DNA from: Cycloclasticus sp.
GTDB taxonomy: Bacteria; Pseudomonadota; Gammaproteobacteria; Methylococcales; Cycloclasticaceae
Direction of reading: 5' to 3'
Assembly (NCBI GenBank): GCA_012960055.1
Contig: DUCA01000007.1
Coordinates: forward strand, 1-8,769
DNA: 8,769 bases
In this document: in pieces, positions 1-6,451 of the stretch
Numbering within the stretch: the first letter of the stretch is position 1
Layout: the number at the start of each line of letters is the position of its first letter
Translations under genes and position numbers: made by a program
The notes under the pieces: generated by a model
The model's input: the letters and a program-made list of their open reading frames with translations, nothing else
What the model was told of the DNA's origin: nothing
Database searches by the model: none

Positions 1-1542
1 GTCTCTATTATCAAAGAGGCCATTCAGCAAAATAAGAAGATATTAATTGTCGCGGACTTTGATGCAGATGGCGCGACGTCATGCGCCTTGGCTGTTCGCG
101 GCTTACACATGTTAGGTGCGAAATCTGTCGAGTTTGTTGTGCCAGATAGATTTAAATTTGGTTACGGGTTAACACCTGAAATTGTTGATGTGGCGCTTCG
201 ATCAAAGCCCGATTTGATTATCACCGTTGATAACGGCATATCCAGCATTGATGGCGTCGCTCATGCGATAGAGCAGGGTTGCCAAGTGGTTGTAACTGAT
301 CATCATTTGCCCCCTAAAGAATTACCAAAGGCAGATGCCATCGTTAATCCGCAGTTATTGGGCGATGAGTTTCCAAGCAAAGCCATTGCGGGTGTTGGAG
401 TGATGTTTTATGTGCTTCTTGCTTTACGTGCGAAACTCAGCCGTGACGGTGCATTTGATTCCGTCAAGCCACCCAATCTGGCAACGCTATTGGATATTGT
501 TGCCTTGGGCACAGTGGCTGACGTGGTGCCGATGGATGAAACGAATCGTAAGCTAGTGCAGCAAGGTTTATTAAGGATACAAGCAGAGAGGTGTGTGCCG
601 GGCATAAAAGCCTTGTTACGTATTGCAAAGCGCGAACCGGCGCGGGTGGTTGCCAGTGATTTGGGTTTTGGCATCGGTCCGCGTTTAAATGCTGCGGGGC
701 GTTTAGATGATATGTCGCTTGGCATCCGTTGCTTGTTAACAGACGATAAGCAAGAAGCGCAAGACATTGCAGAACAGTTGGATATGCTTAATCATGAGCG
801 TCGTTCAATTGAGGATGATATGAAGCAAGATGCGTATAAGATTCTTGCTTCGTTAGCCGTAAAAGATCAACAAGCTGAACAATGGGGAGTTTGTTTGTTT
901 GATGAGCATTGGCATCAAGGTGTCATCGGCATCCTTGCCTCACGAATTAAAGAAAAATTGAACCGCCCCGTCATCGCTTTTGCAAAGTCCAGTGAAGACG
1001 AAGTCAAAGGTTCTGCACGCTCAATTCCAGGTTTACATATCCGTGACACATTGGACGATATTGCCAGTCAACACCCTCAATTATTAAAAAAATTCGGTGG
1101 GCATGCAATGGCTGCAGGAATGAGCCTAGCAGCTAAAGACCTCGCGTTATTTACGGCACTGTTTAATGAGGCGGTAAAGCAACGACTGAACGCTGAGAAA
1201 CCTGAAAACGTATTTCTTGTCGATGGTGAAATACCGGATGAAGATATAAATTTAGCTTTGGCCGAAACACTGCGTAACGGAGGGCCTTGGGGGCAAAGTT
1301 TCCCAGAGCCGGTTTTTGTCGGTACATTCAGGGTGAAAAACGCACGAATACTCGCTCAAAAGCACATTAAATTAGAACTGGAAACTCAACAGAAGTGTAG
1401 AAAAATAGATGCTATTTATTTCAACGTAGATAAGCCAGATAGCATTATAGGGTTGGCCAATGTAAGGCTGGTTTATACGTTAGATGTTAATACGTATATG
1501 GGGCGCTCTAGAGTTCAACTGATAGTGAAACACATTGAATAA
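1..1542 (+). CDS. recJ: Single-stranded-DNA-specific 5'-3' exonuclease RecJ, 5'-truncated by the window edge
   Basis: RecJ degrades single-stranded DNA 5' to 3' in recombinational repair (RecF pathway), mismatch repair and stalled-fork processing, in the cytoplasm. The frame is open from base 1, so 513 residues are present; with E. coli RecJ at about 577, some 60 N-terminal residues lie upstream. Counting from base 1, the DHH phosphoesterase motifs are DFDADGATS (19-27), VDNG (76-79), the DHH triad (100-102) and GTVADVVPM (170-178), whose Asp and His residues bind the catalytic metals in this family. The DHHA1 domain follows, with GSARS and the GGHAMAAGMSL motif from about residue 366. The last 110 or so residues match the RecJ OB-like domain. 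TTG at 88 is inside the first catalytic motif and is not the true start. The stop TAA (1540-1542) overlaps the proposed start of the next, broken gene. No key residue is missing in the part seen. Confidence 0.97.
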   Translation, partial: VSIIKEAIQQNKKILIVADFDADGATSCALAVRGLHMLGAKSVEFVVPDRFKFGYGLTPEIVDVALRSKPDLIITVDNGISSIDGVAHAIEQGCQVVVTDHHLPPKELPKADAIVNPQLLGDEFPSKAIAGVGVMFYVLLALRAKLSRDGAFDSVKPPNLATLLDIVALGTVADVVPMDETNRKLVQQGLLRIQAERCVPGIKALLRIAKREPARVVASDLGFGIGPRLNAAGRLDDMSLGIRCLLTDDKQEAQDIAEQLDMLNHERRSIEDDMKQDAYKILASLAVKDQQAEQWGVCLFDEHWHQGVIGILASRIKEKLNRPVIAFAKSSEDEVKGSARSIPGLHIRDTLDDIASQHPQLLKKFGGHAMAAGMSLAAKDLALFTALFNEAVKQRLNAEKPENVFLVDGEIPDEDINLALAETLRNGGPWGQSFPEPVFVGTFRVKNARILAQKHIKLELETQQKCRKIDAIYFNVDKPDSIIGLANVRLVYTLDVNTYMGRSRVQLIVKHIE

Positions 1543-2254
1543 TATTAGAGCTCTGCGCAAAGCATTAATAGTAACTAGCGCTTTATGGCTATTTATCTTC
1601 GCGAGTTATCAAGGTATTATTGAACCCATTTCTGATGGCATCAGCGATGAAATACGATTGCGTGTCGAAGAATGGAAAGTTCTGATTGAAAAAAAGCTCG
1701 AATTGGTCTGATATTCAAAAATTAAACAAGGTAAATGATTTCGTTAATCGGCTTGAATTTATTGATGACATCATTCACTGGCGTAAAGAAGACTATTGGG
1801 CTGCGCCTCTTCAGGCACTCGTCACTAAAGGCGGTGATTGTGAAGACTTATCGGTAGCTAAATTTTTACGTTAACCTCGATGGGCTCAAATAAAGAAAAA
1901 TTACGACGTACCTACGTTAAAGCGTTAGAAATTAACAAGCCACATATGGTACTGAGCTATTTCGCACAACCGAATGTCGAACCGCTGGTGCTGGATAATT
2001 TAAATGCGCAAATTCTTCCGGCGTCACAATGACAAGATTTATTACCTGTATACAGTTCTAACGCCTCAGGGCTCTGGTTAGCTTAGCGAGACCGTGGCGG
2101 TCAATACGCGGGCAGTGCTAAGCGCTTTAGCCTAAGGCAAGGTTTCTTGAATCATATGAACGTTGAGGCGGCTAATGAAAAAGCCATGATTTGCCTGTAT
2201 CAATATTATGATTTACCCGATGATCGAGCAAAAACATTTTGCACATCACAATAG
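1535..2254 (+). pseudogene. lapG: Broken LapG-type periplasmic transglutaminase-like cysteine protease (BTLCP family)
   Basis: Intact LapG cuts large LapA-type adhesins from the cell surface when LapD no longer holds it, releasing cells from biofilms. Conceptual translation runs in frame 2 from TTG 1535, which overlaps the recJ stop, giving a signal-anchor-like stretch (LIVTSALWLFIFASYQGI). It moves to frame 0 near the A7 run at 1689-1695, to frame 1 near the T5 run at 1863-1867, and back to frame 2 near 1885-1893, ending at TAG 2252. Two stops interrupt the last part, TGA 2030 and TAG 2084. Family landmarks survive in order: NRLEFIDDI, EDYWAAPLQAL, GGDCEDLSVAKF (catalytic Cys), YVKALEINKPHMVLSYF (His), EPLVLDNL (Asp) and LLPVYSSNASGLWLA. 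With three single-base gains removed the product would be about 238 residues, normal for LapG. No lapD-like gene is next to it. The family call is firm; the start codon is less so. Confidence 0.85.
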
Positions 2255-2275
2255 TTATCAAAATTTTACAAAATA

Positions 2276-3061
2276 ATGGAAATGAAAAGACAAATGTTAC
2301 CTATGATGAAACGTGAAAAATTGTTTCGGCTTACTTGCTCAGTTATTTTACCAGCGTTGTTTTTTACCGGACCCGTTGTTGCGGATGACGTTGAAGAACT
2401 TGTGCAAGAAGTGTTTAAATCTGATCTTGTGTACGCGCAAGAAGCCGATGAGATTCAATTTACATTTGCGCCGCAGTACACCGAGTCAAGTGAGGGAGCA
2501 ACTTGGGCGCTACCAATAGCTATTGAATACGGCATTACGGATAACTTACAGGTCGAGTTGGAGTGGGTTAGTCACACACAAAACAACCCTGACGATGAAA
2601 GTGCGAATAGTGGAATAGGTGATGTTGAAATTGGGCTGCAATATAGTTGGATGAATATAGCGGATAGTTCATTTCATACTGCTTTGGGTGTTGAAATCAG
2701 CATTCCATTTGGTGATGATAAAAAAGAACTAGGTGAGGGTGAAAAATCCCTTGCAACGTATTTGATATTAGCTGCAGACGTATCAGAAGGTTTACACACG
2801 TACATGCAGTTGGGCGCTGAATTTCCAGAGCATGAGGCCAGAGAGCGTTTCCTTAATCTCGGCGTGGTTGCGTCCATTGGTGAAAACACAGCCTTCACGC
2901 TTGAATATAATTGGGACGAAGAAGCTGAATACCTTACCCCTGGCTTGGCATGGTCGCCAATTGAAGATTGGGAGTTAGGAGTTGGTGTGCCCATGGGAAT
3001 AAACAATGATGCGGATGACTTCCAATTAATACTGCATGTTATTCTAGAAATTGGTGCCTAA
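2276..3061 (+). CDS. Exported, probably outer-membrane beta-barrel protein of unknown function (MetA/phenol-degradation-like family)
   Basis: The product is 261 residues with a Sec signal peptide: basic n-region (KREK, 12-15), hydrophobic core, and a likely cut after GPVVA at residue 36. A cysteine in the core (21) lacks a lipobox, so it is not an obvious lipoprotein. The mature part alternates short amphipathic strands, for example TWALPIAIEYGITDNLQVEL, GIGDVEIGLQYSW, FHTALGVEISIPFGDD, and AFTLEYNW. This pattern resembles the Phenol_MetA_deg / 'transporter' barrel family (my recollection, not a search). It ends LILHVILEIGA, without the terminal aromatic residue usual for BAM substrates. The start is uncertain: Met codons occur at 2276, 2282, 2294, 2303 and 2306, none with a strong Shine-Dalgarno, and the signal peptide is most typical from 2303 or 2306. 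The mature protein is strongly acidic. The gene lies 18 bp before phhB and probably shares its transcript. Substrate unknown. Confidence 0.75.
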   Translation: MEMKRQMLPMMKREKLFRLTCSVILPALFFTGPVVADDVEELVQEVFKSDLVYAQEADEIQFTFAPQYTESSEGATWALPIAIEYGITDNLQVELEWVSHTQNNPDDESANSGIGDVEIGLQYSWMNIADSSFHTALGVEISIPFGDDKKELGEGEKSLATYLILAADVSEGLHTYMQLGAEFPEHEARERFLNLGVVASIGENTAFTLEYNWDEEAEYLTPGLAWSPIEDWELGVGVPMGINNDADDFQLILHVILEIGA

Positions 3062-3079
3062 GCAAAAGAGCTAAAGACG

Positions 3080-3379
3080 ATGATAGAAAAATACTCGGAC
3101 GACCAAATTAACCGTGAGTTAAATGAACTGAATCAGAAAGTCGCAGAGAAGTGGTGTATTAACGATCATAAATTACATAAAACTTTTGTATTCAAAAATT
3201 TTGTTGAGGCATTCGGTTTTATGTCCAAAGTTGCTATTTATGCTGAAAAGCAAAATCATCACCCTGAATGGTTTAATGTCTATAAAACAGTAAGAATTGA
3301 TTTGACGACGCACGAAGCCGGCGGGATTTCATCCAGAGATTTTGAATTGGCATTAACGATAGAGAACCTACTAAAATAA
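3080..3379 (+). CDS. phhB: 4a-hydroxytetrahydrobiopterin dehydratase (pterin-4a-carbinolamine dehydratase)
   Basis: This enzyme dehydrates 4a-hydroxytetrahydropterin, the by-product of aromatic amino acid hydroxylases, so the pterin cofactor can be recycled; in many bacteria it is also kept without a hydroxylase nearby. The 99 residues match the usual length of the family (PF01329). The active-site segment EKQNHHPEW (56-64) carries the paired histidines with Pro and Trp, followed by NVYKTVRIDLTTHEAGGIS (66-84), whose TTHEAGG loop contains the third conserved histidine (78). ATG 3080 gives the expected start, although the upstream sequence GCTAAAGACG has no strong ribosome-binding site, so translational coupling to the preceding gene (stop 18 bp upstream) is possible. 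No phenylalanine hydroxylase gene (phhA) is in the window. The next gene starts 8 bp downstream, suggesting one transcript. Confidence 0.93.
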   Translation: MIEKYSDDQINRELNELNQKVAEKWCINDHKLHKTFVFKNFVEAFGFMSKVAIYAEKQNHHPEWFNVYKTVRIDLTTHEAGGISSRDFELALTIENLLK

Positions 3380-3387
3380 GACGACTT

Positions 3388-3600
3388 ATGATTGAAGTGA
3401 CATTAACCAAAGAGTTTATTGAGTTGTATGCCTTGCTGAAGCTTGAGAGCTTGGCTGCCAGTGGTGGCGAGGCCAAGTTTTTTATTGCGGAAGGCAATGT
3501 CCGCGTTAATGGTGTGGTTGAAACAAGAAAGCGTAAAAAGATTATCGCCGGTGATACGGTTGAATTTGCTGGCGAAACATTGATTATAAAAGCCGAATAA
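3388..3600 (+). CDS. ybcJ: Small S4-domain RNA-binding protein, YbcJ-like
   Basis: The product is 70 residues, essentially one S4 RNA-binding fold, the length of E. coli YbcJ. The S4 core runs from LLKLESLAASGGEAKFFIAE (17-36) into the turn GNVRVNGVVETRKRKKI (36-52), then GDTVEFAGETLIIK. The basic TRKRKK patch fits RNA binding. YbcJ-type proteins are reported or predicted to be ribosome- or RNA-associated; their exact role is poorly defined. ATG 3388 follows the phhB stop by 8 bp, with only weak Shine-Dalgarno character upstream, so coupled translation is likely. The S4 identity is clear; equivalence to YbcJ rests on size and the GG-AK-F-IAEG-V-VNG-V-TRKRKK pattern. Confidence 0.85.
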   Translation: MIEVTLTKEFIELYALLKLESLAASGGEAKFFIAEGNVRVNGVVETRKRKKIIAGDTVEFAGETLIIKAE

Positions 3601-3612
3601 ATCGATGGTTTC

Positions 3613-3629
3613 TGTGCTTTAAAAGCACA
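3613..3629 (+). terminator. Short inverted repeat behind the S4 gene, possible weak terminator
   Basis: TGTGCTT and AAGCACA are perfect 7-bp arms around a 3-base TAA loop, 12 bp after the ybcJ-like stop codon. An alternating AT run (ATATATAT) follows, not the U tract of a canonical Rho-independent terminator. Its place between two transcription units suggests a role in ending the upstream transcript or protecting its 3' end, but the stem is short. It resembles but does not fit a CRP site, because the TGTG/CACA spacing is one base too long. Confidence 0.35.
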
Positions 3630-3668
3630 TATATATATCCCTCATCACCGTTATTGACTAATCCTCCA

Positions 3669-3697
3669 TTTACAGCGAGTTCATATAGTACTAAAAT
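3669..3697 (+). promoter_or_regulatory. Sigma-70-like promoter of the suf operon
   Basis: TTTACA (3669-3674) and TAAAAT (3692-3697) are separated by exactly 17 bp and stand just before the Rrf2 regulator gene, predicting a transcript start near 3704 and a leader of about 15 bases. A second -35-like TTGACT (3654-3659) has no -10 box at a suitable distance. The -10 box sits in the middle of the inverted repeat at 3681-3709, so a protein bound there should block RNA polymerase. Seen by eye; the start site is inferred. Confidence 0.6.
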
Positions 3698-3709
3698 AGT
3701 CCTATATGA
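3681..3709. promoter_or_regulatory. IscR type-1-like operator (29-bp inverted repeat)
   Basis: Arms TCATATAGTACT and AGTCCTATATGA flank the centre AAAAT; the arms are complementary at 11 of 12 positions. The middle 25 bp (3683-3707) keep the outer ATA/TAT and the core ACT-A/T-rich-AGTC of the IscR type-1 site as I remember it (ATAnnnGACTnnnnnAGTCnnnTAT), differing mainly in the bases between. It covers the -10 box of the promoter and lies 9 bp before the start codon of an Rrf2-family regulator, the usual arrangement for autorepression. Binding by that regulator is inferred. Confidence 0.7.
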
Positions 3710-3718
3710 GAGGATTGT

Positions 3719-4189
3719 ATGCTTAGAGTCAGTAAATTAACAGATTATGCGACGGTGATATTAACGCACATTGCTCATCAGCCTGATGAGTTGTACGCTG
3801 CGTCTGATATTACGCAGTCCACTGGCGTTGCTTTGCCGACTGTCAGTAAAGTCCTTAAGTTGCTTTCCAAAGCCAATCTTCTTATTTCCCACCGCGGTGC
3901 TAAAGGTGGTTATGAATTAGCTAAAAAACCCAATGAAACGAATGTTGCTGAGGTGATTGCAGCGATTGAGGGGCCTATTGGTATGACTGAATGCACCACC
4001 AGCGAAAGTACATGCGAGCAGGAGTCATCGTGTGAAATTAAAGGCAATTGGAATTTAATTAACAGGGCGGTGTATACCGCGCTTGAGGCCGTGACGTTAG
4101 CCGATATGGTTGTACCTGTGCGGCAGCAGGAAGTTAATGTTGTTATGCCGATGAATAAAGAAATGAACGAGTTAAAAGTGGAGAACTAG
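3719..4189 (+). CDS. Rrf2-family SUF-operon transcriptional regulator (IscR-like, probably Fe-S sensing)
   Basis: The 156-residue protein has the Rrf2 winged helix-turn-helix at its N-terminus: LRVSKLTDYATVILTHIA (2-19), a recognition helix ALPTVSKVLKLLSKANLL (38-55), and the wing HRGAKGGYELAKKP (58-71). EVIAAIEGPI and three cysteines follow at 92, 99 and 105 (spacing C-x6-C-x5-C), then the GNWNLINRAV helix. IscR uses Cys92, Cys98 and Cys104 with His107 to hold a [2Fe-2S] cluster; here the residue three after the last cysteine is Lys, not His. The best family match from memory is the 'SUF system Fe-S cluster assembly regulator' group. AGGA at 3711-3714 supports ATG 3719. The stop TAG directly abuts the sufB ATG, so the two are co-translated. 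It probably represses this operon through the 3681-3709 repeat when clusters are plentiful (inference). Confidence 0.93.
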   Translation: MLRVSKLTDYATVILTHIAHQPDELYAASDITQSTGVALPTVSKVLKLLSKANLLISHRGAKGGYELAKKPNETNVAEVIAAIEGPIGMTECTTSESTCEQESSCEIKGNWNLINRAVYTALEAVTLADMVVPVRQQEVNVVMPMNKEMNELKVEN

Positions 4190-5638
4190 ATGGCGGCATC
4201 TAATGAAAATTTAAAAGACCTGATTGGTCAGGAATACAAAGATGGCTTTGTGACCGATATTGAATCTGAATCATTCCCCCCGGGATTGAATGAAGATGTA
4301 ATTCGCGCTATATCGGCAAAAAAAGATGAGCCTGAGTTTTTACTTGAATGGCGTTTAGAAGCGTACCGCCATTGGTTGACAATGGAACACCCTGAATGGG
4401 CGTTTGTTGAATTCCCTAAGATTGATTTCCAAGAGATCAGTTATTATTCAGCGCCAAAAAGCATGGCTGATGGCCCGAAAAGTTTGGATGAGGTTGATCC
4501 TGAATTGATCAGCACTTACAACAAATTAGGTATTCCGCTTGAAGAGCAAATGCGTTTAGCAGGTGTTGCGGTTGATGCGGTGTTTGATAGTGTGTCTGTT
4601 GCCACAACGTTTAAAGACAAGCTGTATGAAGCGGGCGTTATATTCTGTTCGTTCTCGGAAGCGGTTAAAGAACACCCTGAGCTGATTAAACAGTACTTAG
4701 GTACGGTGGTTTCACAATACGATAATTTTTACGCGGCGTTAAATGCAGCTGTGTTCAGTGATGGCTCGTTTGTGTACATTCCTAAAGGCGTACGTTGCCC
4801 AATGGAGTTATCAACTTACTTTAGAATTAACGCGGCCAATACCGGCCAGTTTGAGCGTACCTTGATTATTGCCGATGAAGGCAGTCACGTGAGTTATTTA
4901 GAAGGCTGTACTGCACCAATGCGTGATGAGAATCAACTCCATGCAGCGGTTGTTGAGTTGGTTATTTTGAAAGATGCTGAGATTAAGTACTCAACTGTTC
5001 AAAATTGGTACCCAGGCGATGAAAACGGCGTAGGCGGTATTTATAACTTCGTAACCAAACGTGCGGAATGCCGTGAAGAAAATGCAAAAGTGTCTTGGAC
5101 GCAAGTTGAAACAGGTTCGGCAATTACCTGGAAATACCCCAGTGTGGTATTAAAAGGTGATAATTCAATCGGCGAATTTTATTCCGTTGCGTTGACCAAT
5201 AATTATCAACAAGCTGATACCGGCACCAAGATGATTCACTACGGTAAAAACACCAGTAGTACGATTATCTCTAAAGGTATTTCAGCTGGGCATGGGCAAA
5301 ACACCTACCGTGGGCTCGTTAAAATTGGCCGTAAAGCTGAAAACGCGCGTAACTACACGCAGTGTGATTCCTTGCTAATGGGTGATCAATGCGGCGCTCA
5401 TACCTTCCCGTACATTGAAACGAAAAACCCAAGTGCGACGATTGAGCATGAAGCGTCCACTTCTAAAATCAGTGAAGACCAGTTGTTCTATTGTATGCAG
5501 CGTGGCATTTCTGCAGAAGATGCGGTGTCGATGATTGTGAACGGCTTCTGTAAGGAAGTGTTTAAAGAATTACCCATGGAGTTTGCGGTTGAAGCGCAAG
5601 CGTTACTTGGCATTAGTTTAGAAGGTAGCGTGGGTTAG
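4190..5638 (+). CDS. sufB: Fe-S cluster assembly scaffold protein SufB
   Basis: SufB is the main scaffold subunit of the cytoplasmic SufBCD complex, receiving sulfur from SufS (through SufE-type carriers) and hosting the nascent [4Fe-4S] cluster. The 482 residues match the family (E. coli 495). Visible landmarks include AVFDSVSVATTFKDKL, SDGSFVYIPKGVRCPMELSTYFRIN, the beta-helix core with GSHVSYLEGCTAP and STVQNWYPGD, and the C-terminal QCDSLLMGDQCGAHTFPYIE. Cys392 and Glu421 align, with a constant offset of 13, with E. coli Cys405 and Glu434, reported to be essential for sulfur transfer and cluster assembly; His420 is also kept. GGAG at 4180-4183, 6 bp before the ATG, supports this start, which directly touches the stop of the regulator gene. 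A 57-bp gap precedes sufC. No sufA is present at the head of the operon. Confidence 0.98.
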   Translation: MAASNENLKDLIGQEYKDGFVTDIESESFPPGLNEDVIRAISAKKDEPEFLLEWRLEAYRHWLTMEHPEWAFVEFPKIDFQEISYYSAPKSMADGPKSLDEVDPELISTYNKLGIPLEEQMRLAGVAVDAVFDSVSVATTFKDKLYEAGVIFCSFSEAVKEHPELIKQYLGTVVSQYDNFYAALNAAVFSDGSFVYIPKGVRCPMELSTYFRINAANTGQFERTLIIADEGSHVSYLEGCTAPMRDENQLHAAVVELVILKDAEIKYSTVQNWYPGDENGVGGIYNFVTKRAECREENAKVSWTQVETGSAITWKYPSVVLKGDNSIGEFYSVALTNNYQQADTGTKMIHYGKNTSSTIISKGISAGHGQNTYRGLVKIGRKAENARNYTQCDSLLMGDQCGAHTFPYIETKNPSATIEHEASTSKISEDQLFYCMQRGISAEDAVSMIVNGFCKEVFKELPMEFAVEAQALLGISLEGSVG

Positions 5639-5695
5639 TCACCGTACACCTCGGCTTTTTAGACATCTAATCAATAAGAAATCAGGAACAGCAAC

Positions 5696-6448
5696 ATGTT
5701 AAAGATTGAAGATTTACACGTAAGCGTTGAAGGTAAAGAAATTCTTAAAGGTATTAACCTTGAAATTGGCAAAGGCGAAGTTCACGCAATCATGGGGCCA
5801 AATGGTTCAGGCAAAAGCACCTTGTCGTATATTCTTGCCGGACGTGATGGCTACAATATTACTCAAGGTCGCGTGCTGTTTAACGGCAAAGACTTACTCG
5901 AAATGAGCGTTGAAGAGCGTGCATGGGCAGGCGTTTTCCTAGCGTTTCAATACCCGGTTGAAGTGCCTGGCGTAAGCAATATTTACTTCTTGAAAGCGGC
6001 GCTTAACGGCATTCGTAAATTTAACGGCCTATCTGAACTGGATGCGATGGATTTTATTGGCATGGTGAAAGGTAAAATGAAGGACCTTGATATGGATGAA
6101 AAATTTCTCTATCGCGCGGTGAATGAAGGGTTCTCCGGTGGGGAGAAAAAACGTAACGAAGTGTTGCAAATGTCTGTATTAGAACCGACCTTATGCGTGT
6201 TGGATGAAACCGATTCAGGCCTTGATATTGACGCTTTGCAAATTGTTGCAGAAGGCATTAATCGCCTGCGTGACCCTGAGCGTTCATTCGTTTTAATCAC
6301 GCATTACCAACGTTTGTTGGATTACATTAAGCCAGACTTTGTCCACGTATTAGCACACGGACGAGTGGTTAAATCTGGCGGCCCTGAGCTAGCACTTGAA
6401 CTTGAAGAGCAAGGCTACGCTTGGGTTGATCAAAAAGTAGCGAGTTGA
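5696..6448 (+). CDS. sufC: Fe-S cluster assembly ATPase SufC
   Basis: SufC is the ABC-type ATPase of the soluble SufBCD complex; ATP binding drives its dimerisation and a conformational change that opens the SufB-SufD interface for cluster building. It has no membrane partner. The 250 residues are full length. Walker A is GPNGSGKST (34-42), the Q-loop region is FLAFQYPVEVPG, the signature is FSGGEKKRNE (146-155), Walker B is LCVLDETDSGLD (166-177), and the H-loop histidine is His203 in LITHYQRLL. The ETDSGLD ending is typical of SufC as against transport ATPases. AGGA at 5684-5687, 8 bp before the ATG, fixes the start. Only 3 bp separate its stop from sufD. Confidence 0.98.
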   Translation: MLKIEDLHVSVEGKEILKGINLEIGKGEVHAIMGPNGSGKSTLSYILAGRDGYNITQGRVLFNGKDLLEMSVEERAWAGVFLAFQYPVEVPGVSNIYFLKAALNGIRKFNGLSELDAMDFIGMVKGKMKDLDMDEKFLYRAVNEGFSGGEKKRNEVLQMSVLEPTLCVLDETDSGLDIDALQIVAEGINRLRDPERSFVLITHYQRLLDYIKPDFVHVLAHGRVVKSGGPELALELEEQGYAWVDQKVAS

Positions 6449-6451
6449 TTT

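Noticed and set aside
408..767. 119-residue open frame on the minus strand opposite recJ
   Set aside because: It is antisense to conserved RecJ catalytic sequence and resembles no known protein; treated as a shadow.
1686..1874. A separate 62-residue gene starting with TTG at 1686
   Set aside because: Its sequence is the middle third of the LapG-type protein, continuing without break from the frame before and into the frame after; it is a fragment of the pseudogene.
2239..2275. Possible promoter for the barrel-protein gene (TTGCAC at 2239-2244)
   Set aside because: No -10 box lies at 16-18 bp; the AT-rich stretch that follows gives only poor matches or spacers of about 12 or 22 bp.
2674..3006. 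110-residue open frame on the minus strand
   Set aside because: It lies opposite the barrel-protein gene, has Ser/Pro-rich low-information sequence, no ribosome-binding site and no recognisable family; a shadow of the + strand gene.
3613..3629. CRP-type binding site (TGTG...CACA)
   Set aside because: The halves TGTGC and GCACA are separated by 7 bases where CRP sites have 6, and the conserved A/T after TGTG is missing; a hairpin is a simpler reading.
5639..5695. T5 run (5656-5660) in the sufB-sufC gap as a possible internal terminator
   Set aside because: I could not find a convincing GC-rich stem directly before the T run; the gap also contains a good ribosome-binding site for sufC, so it reads as a simple spacer.
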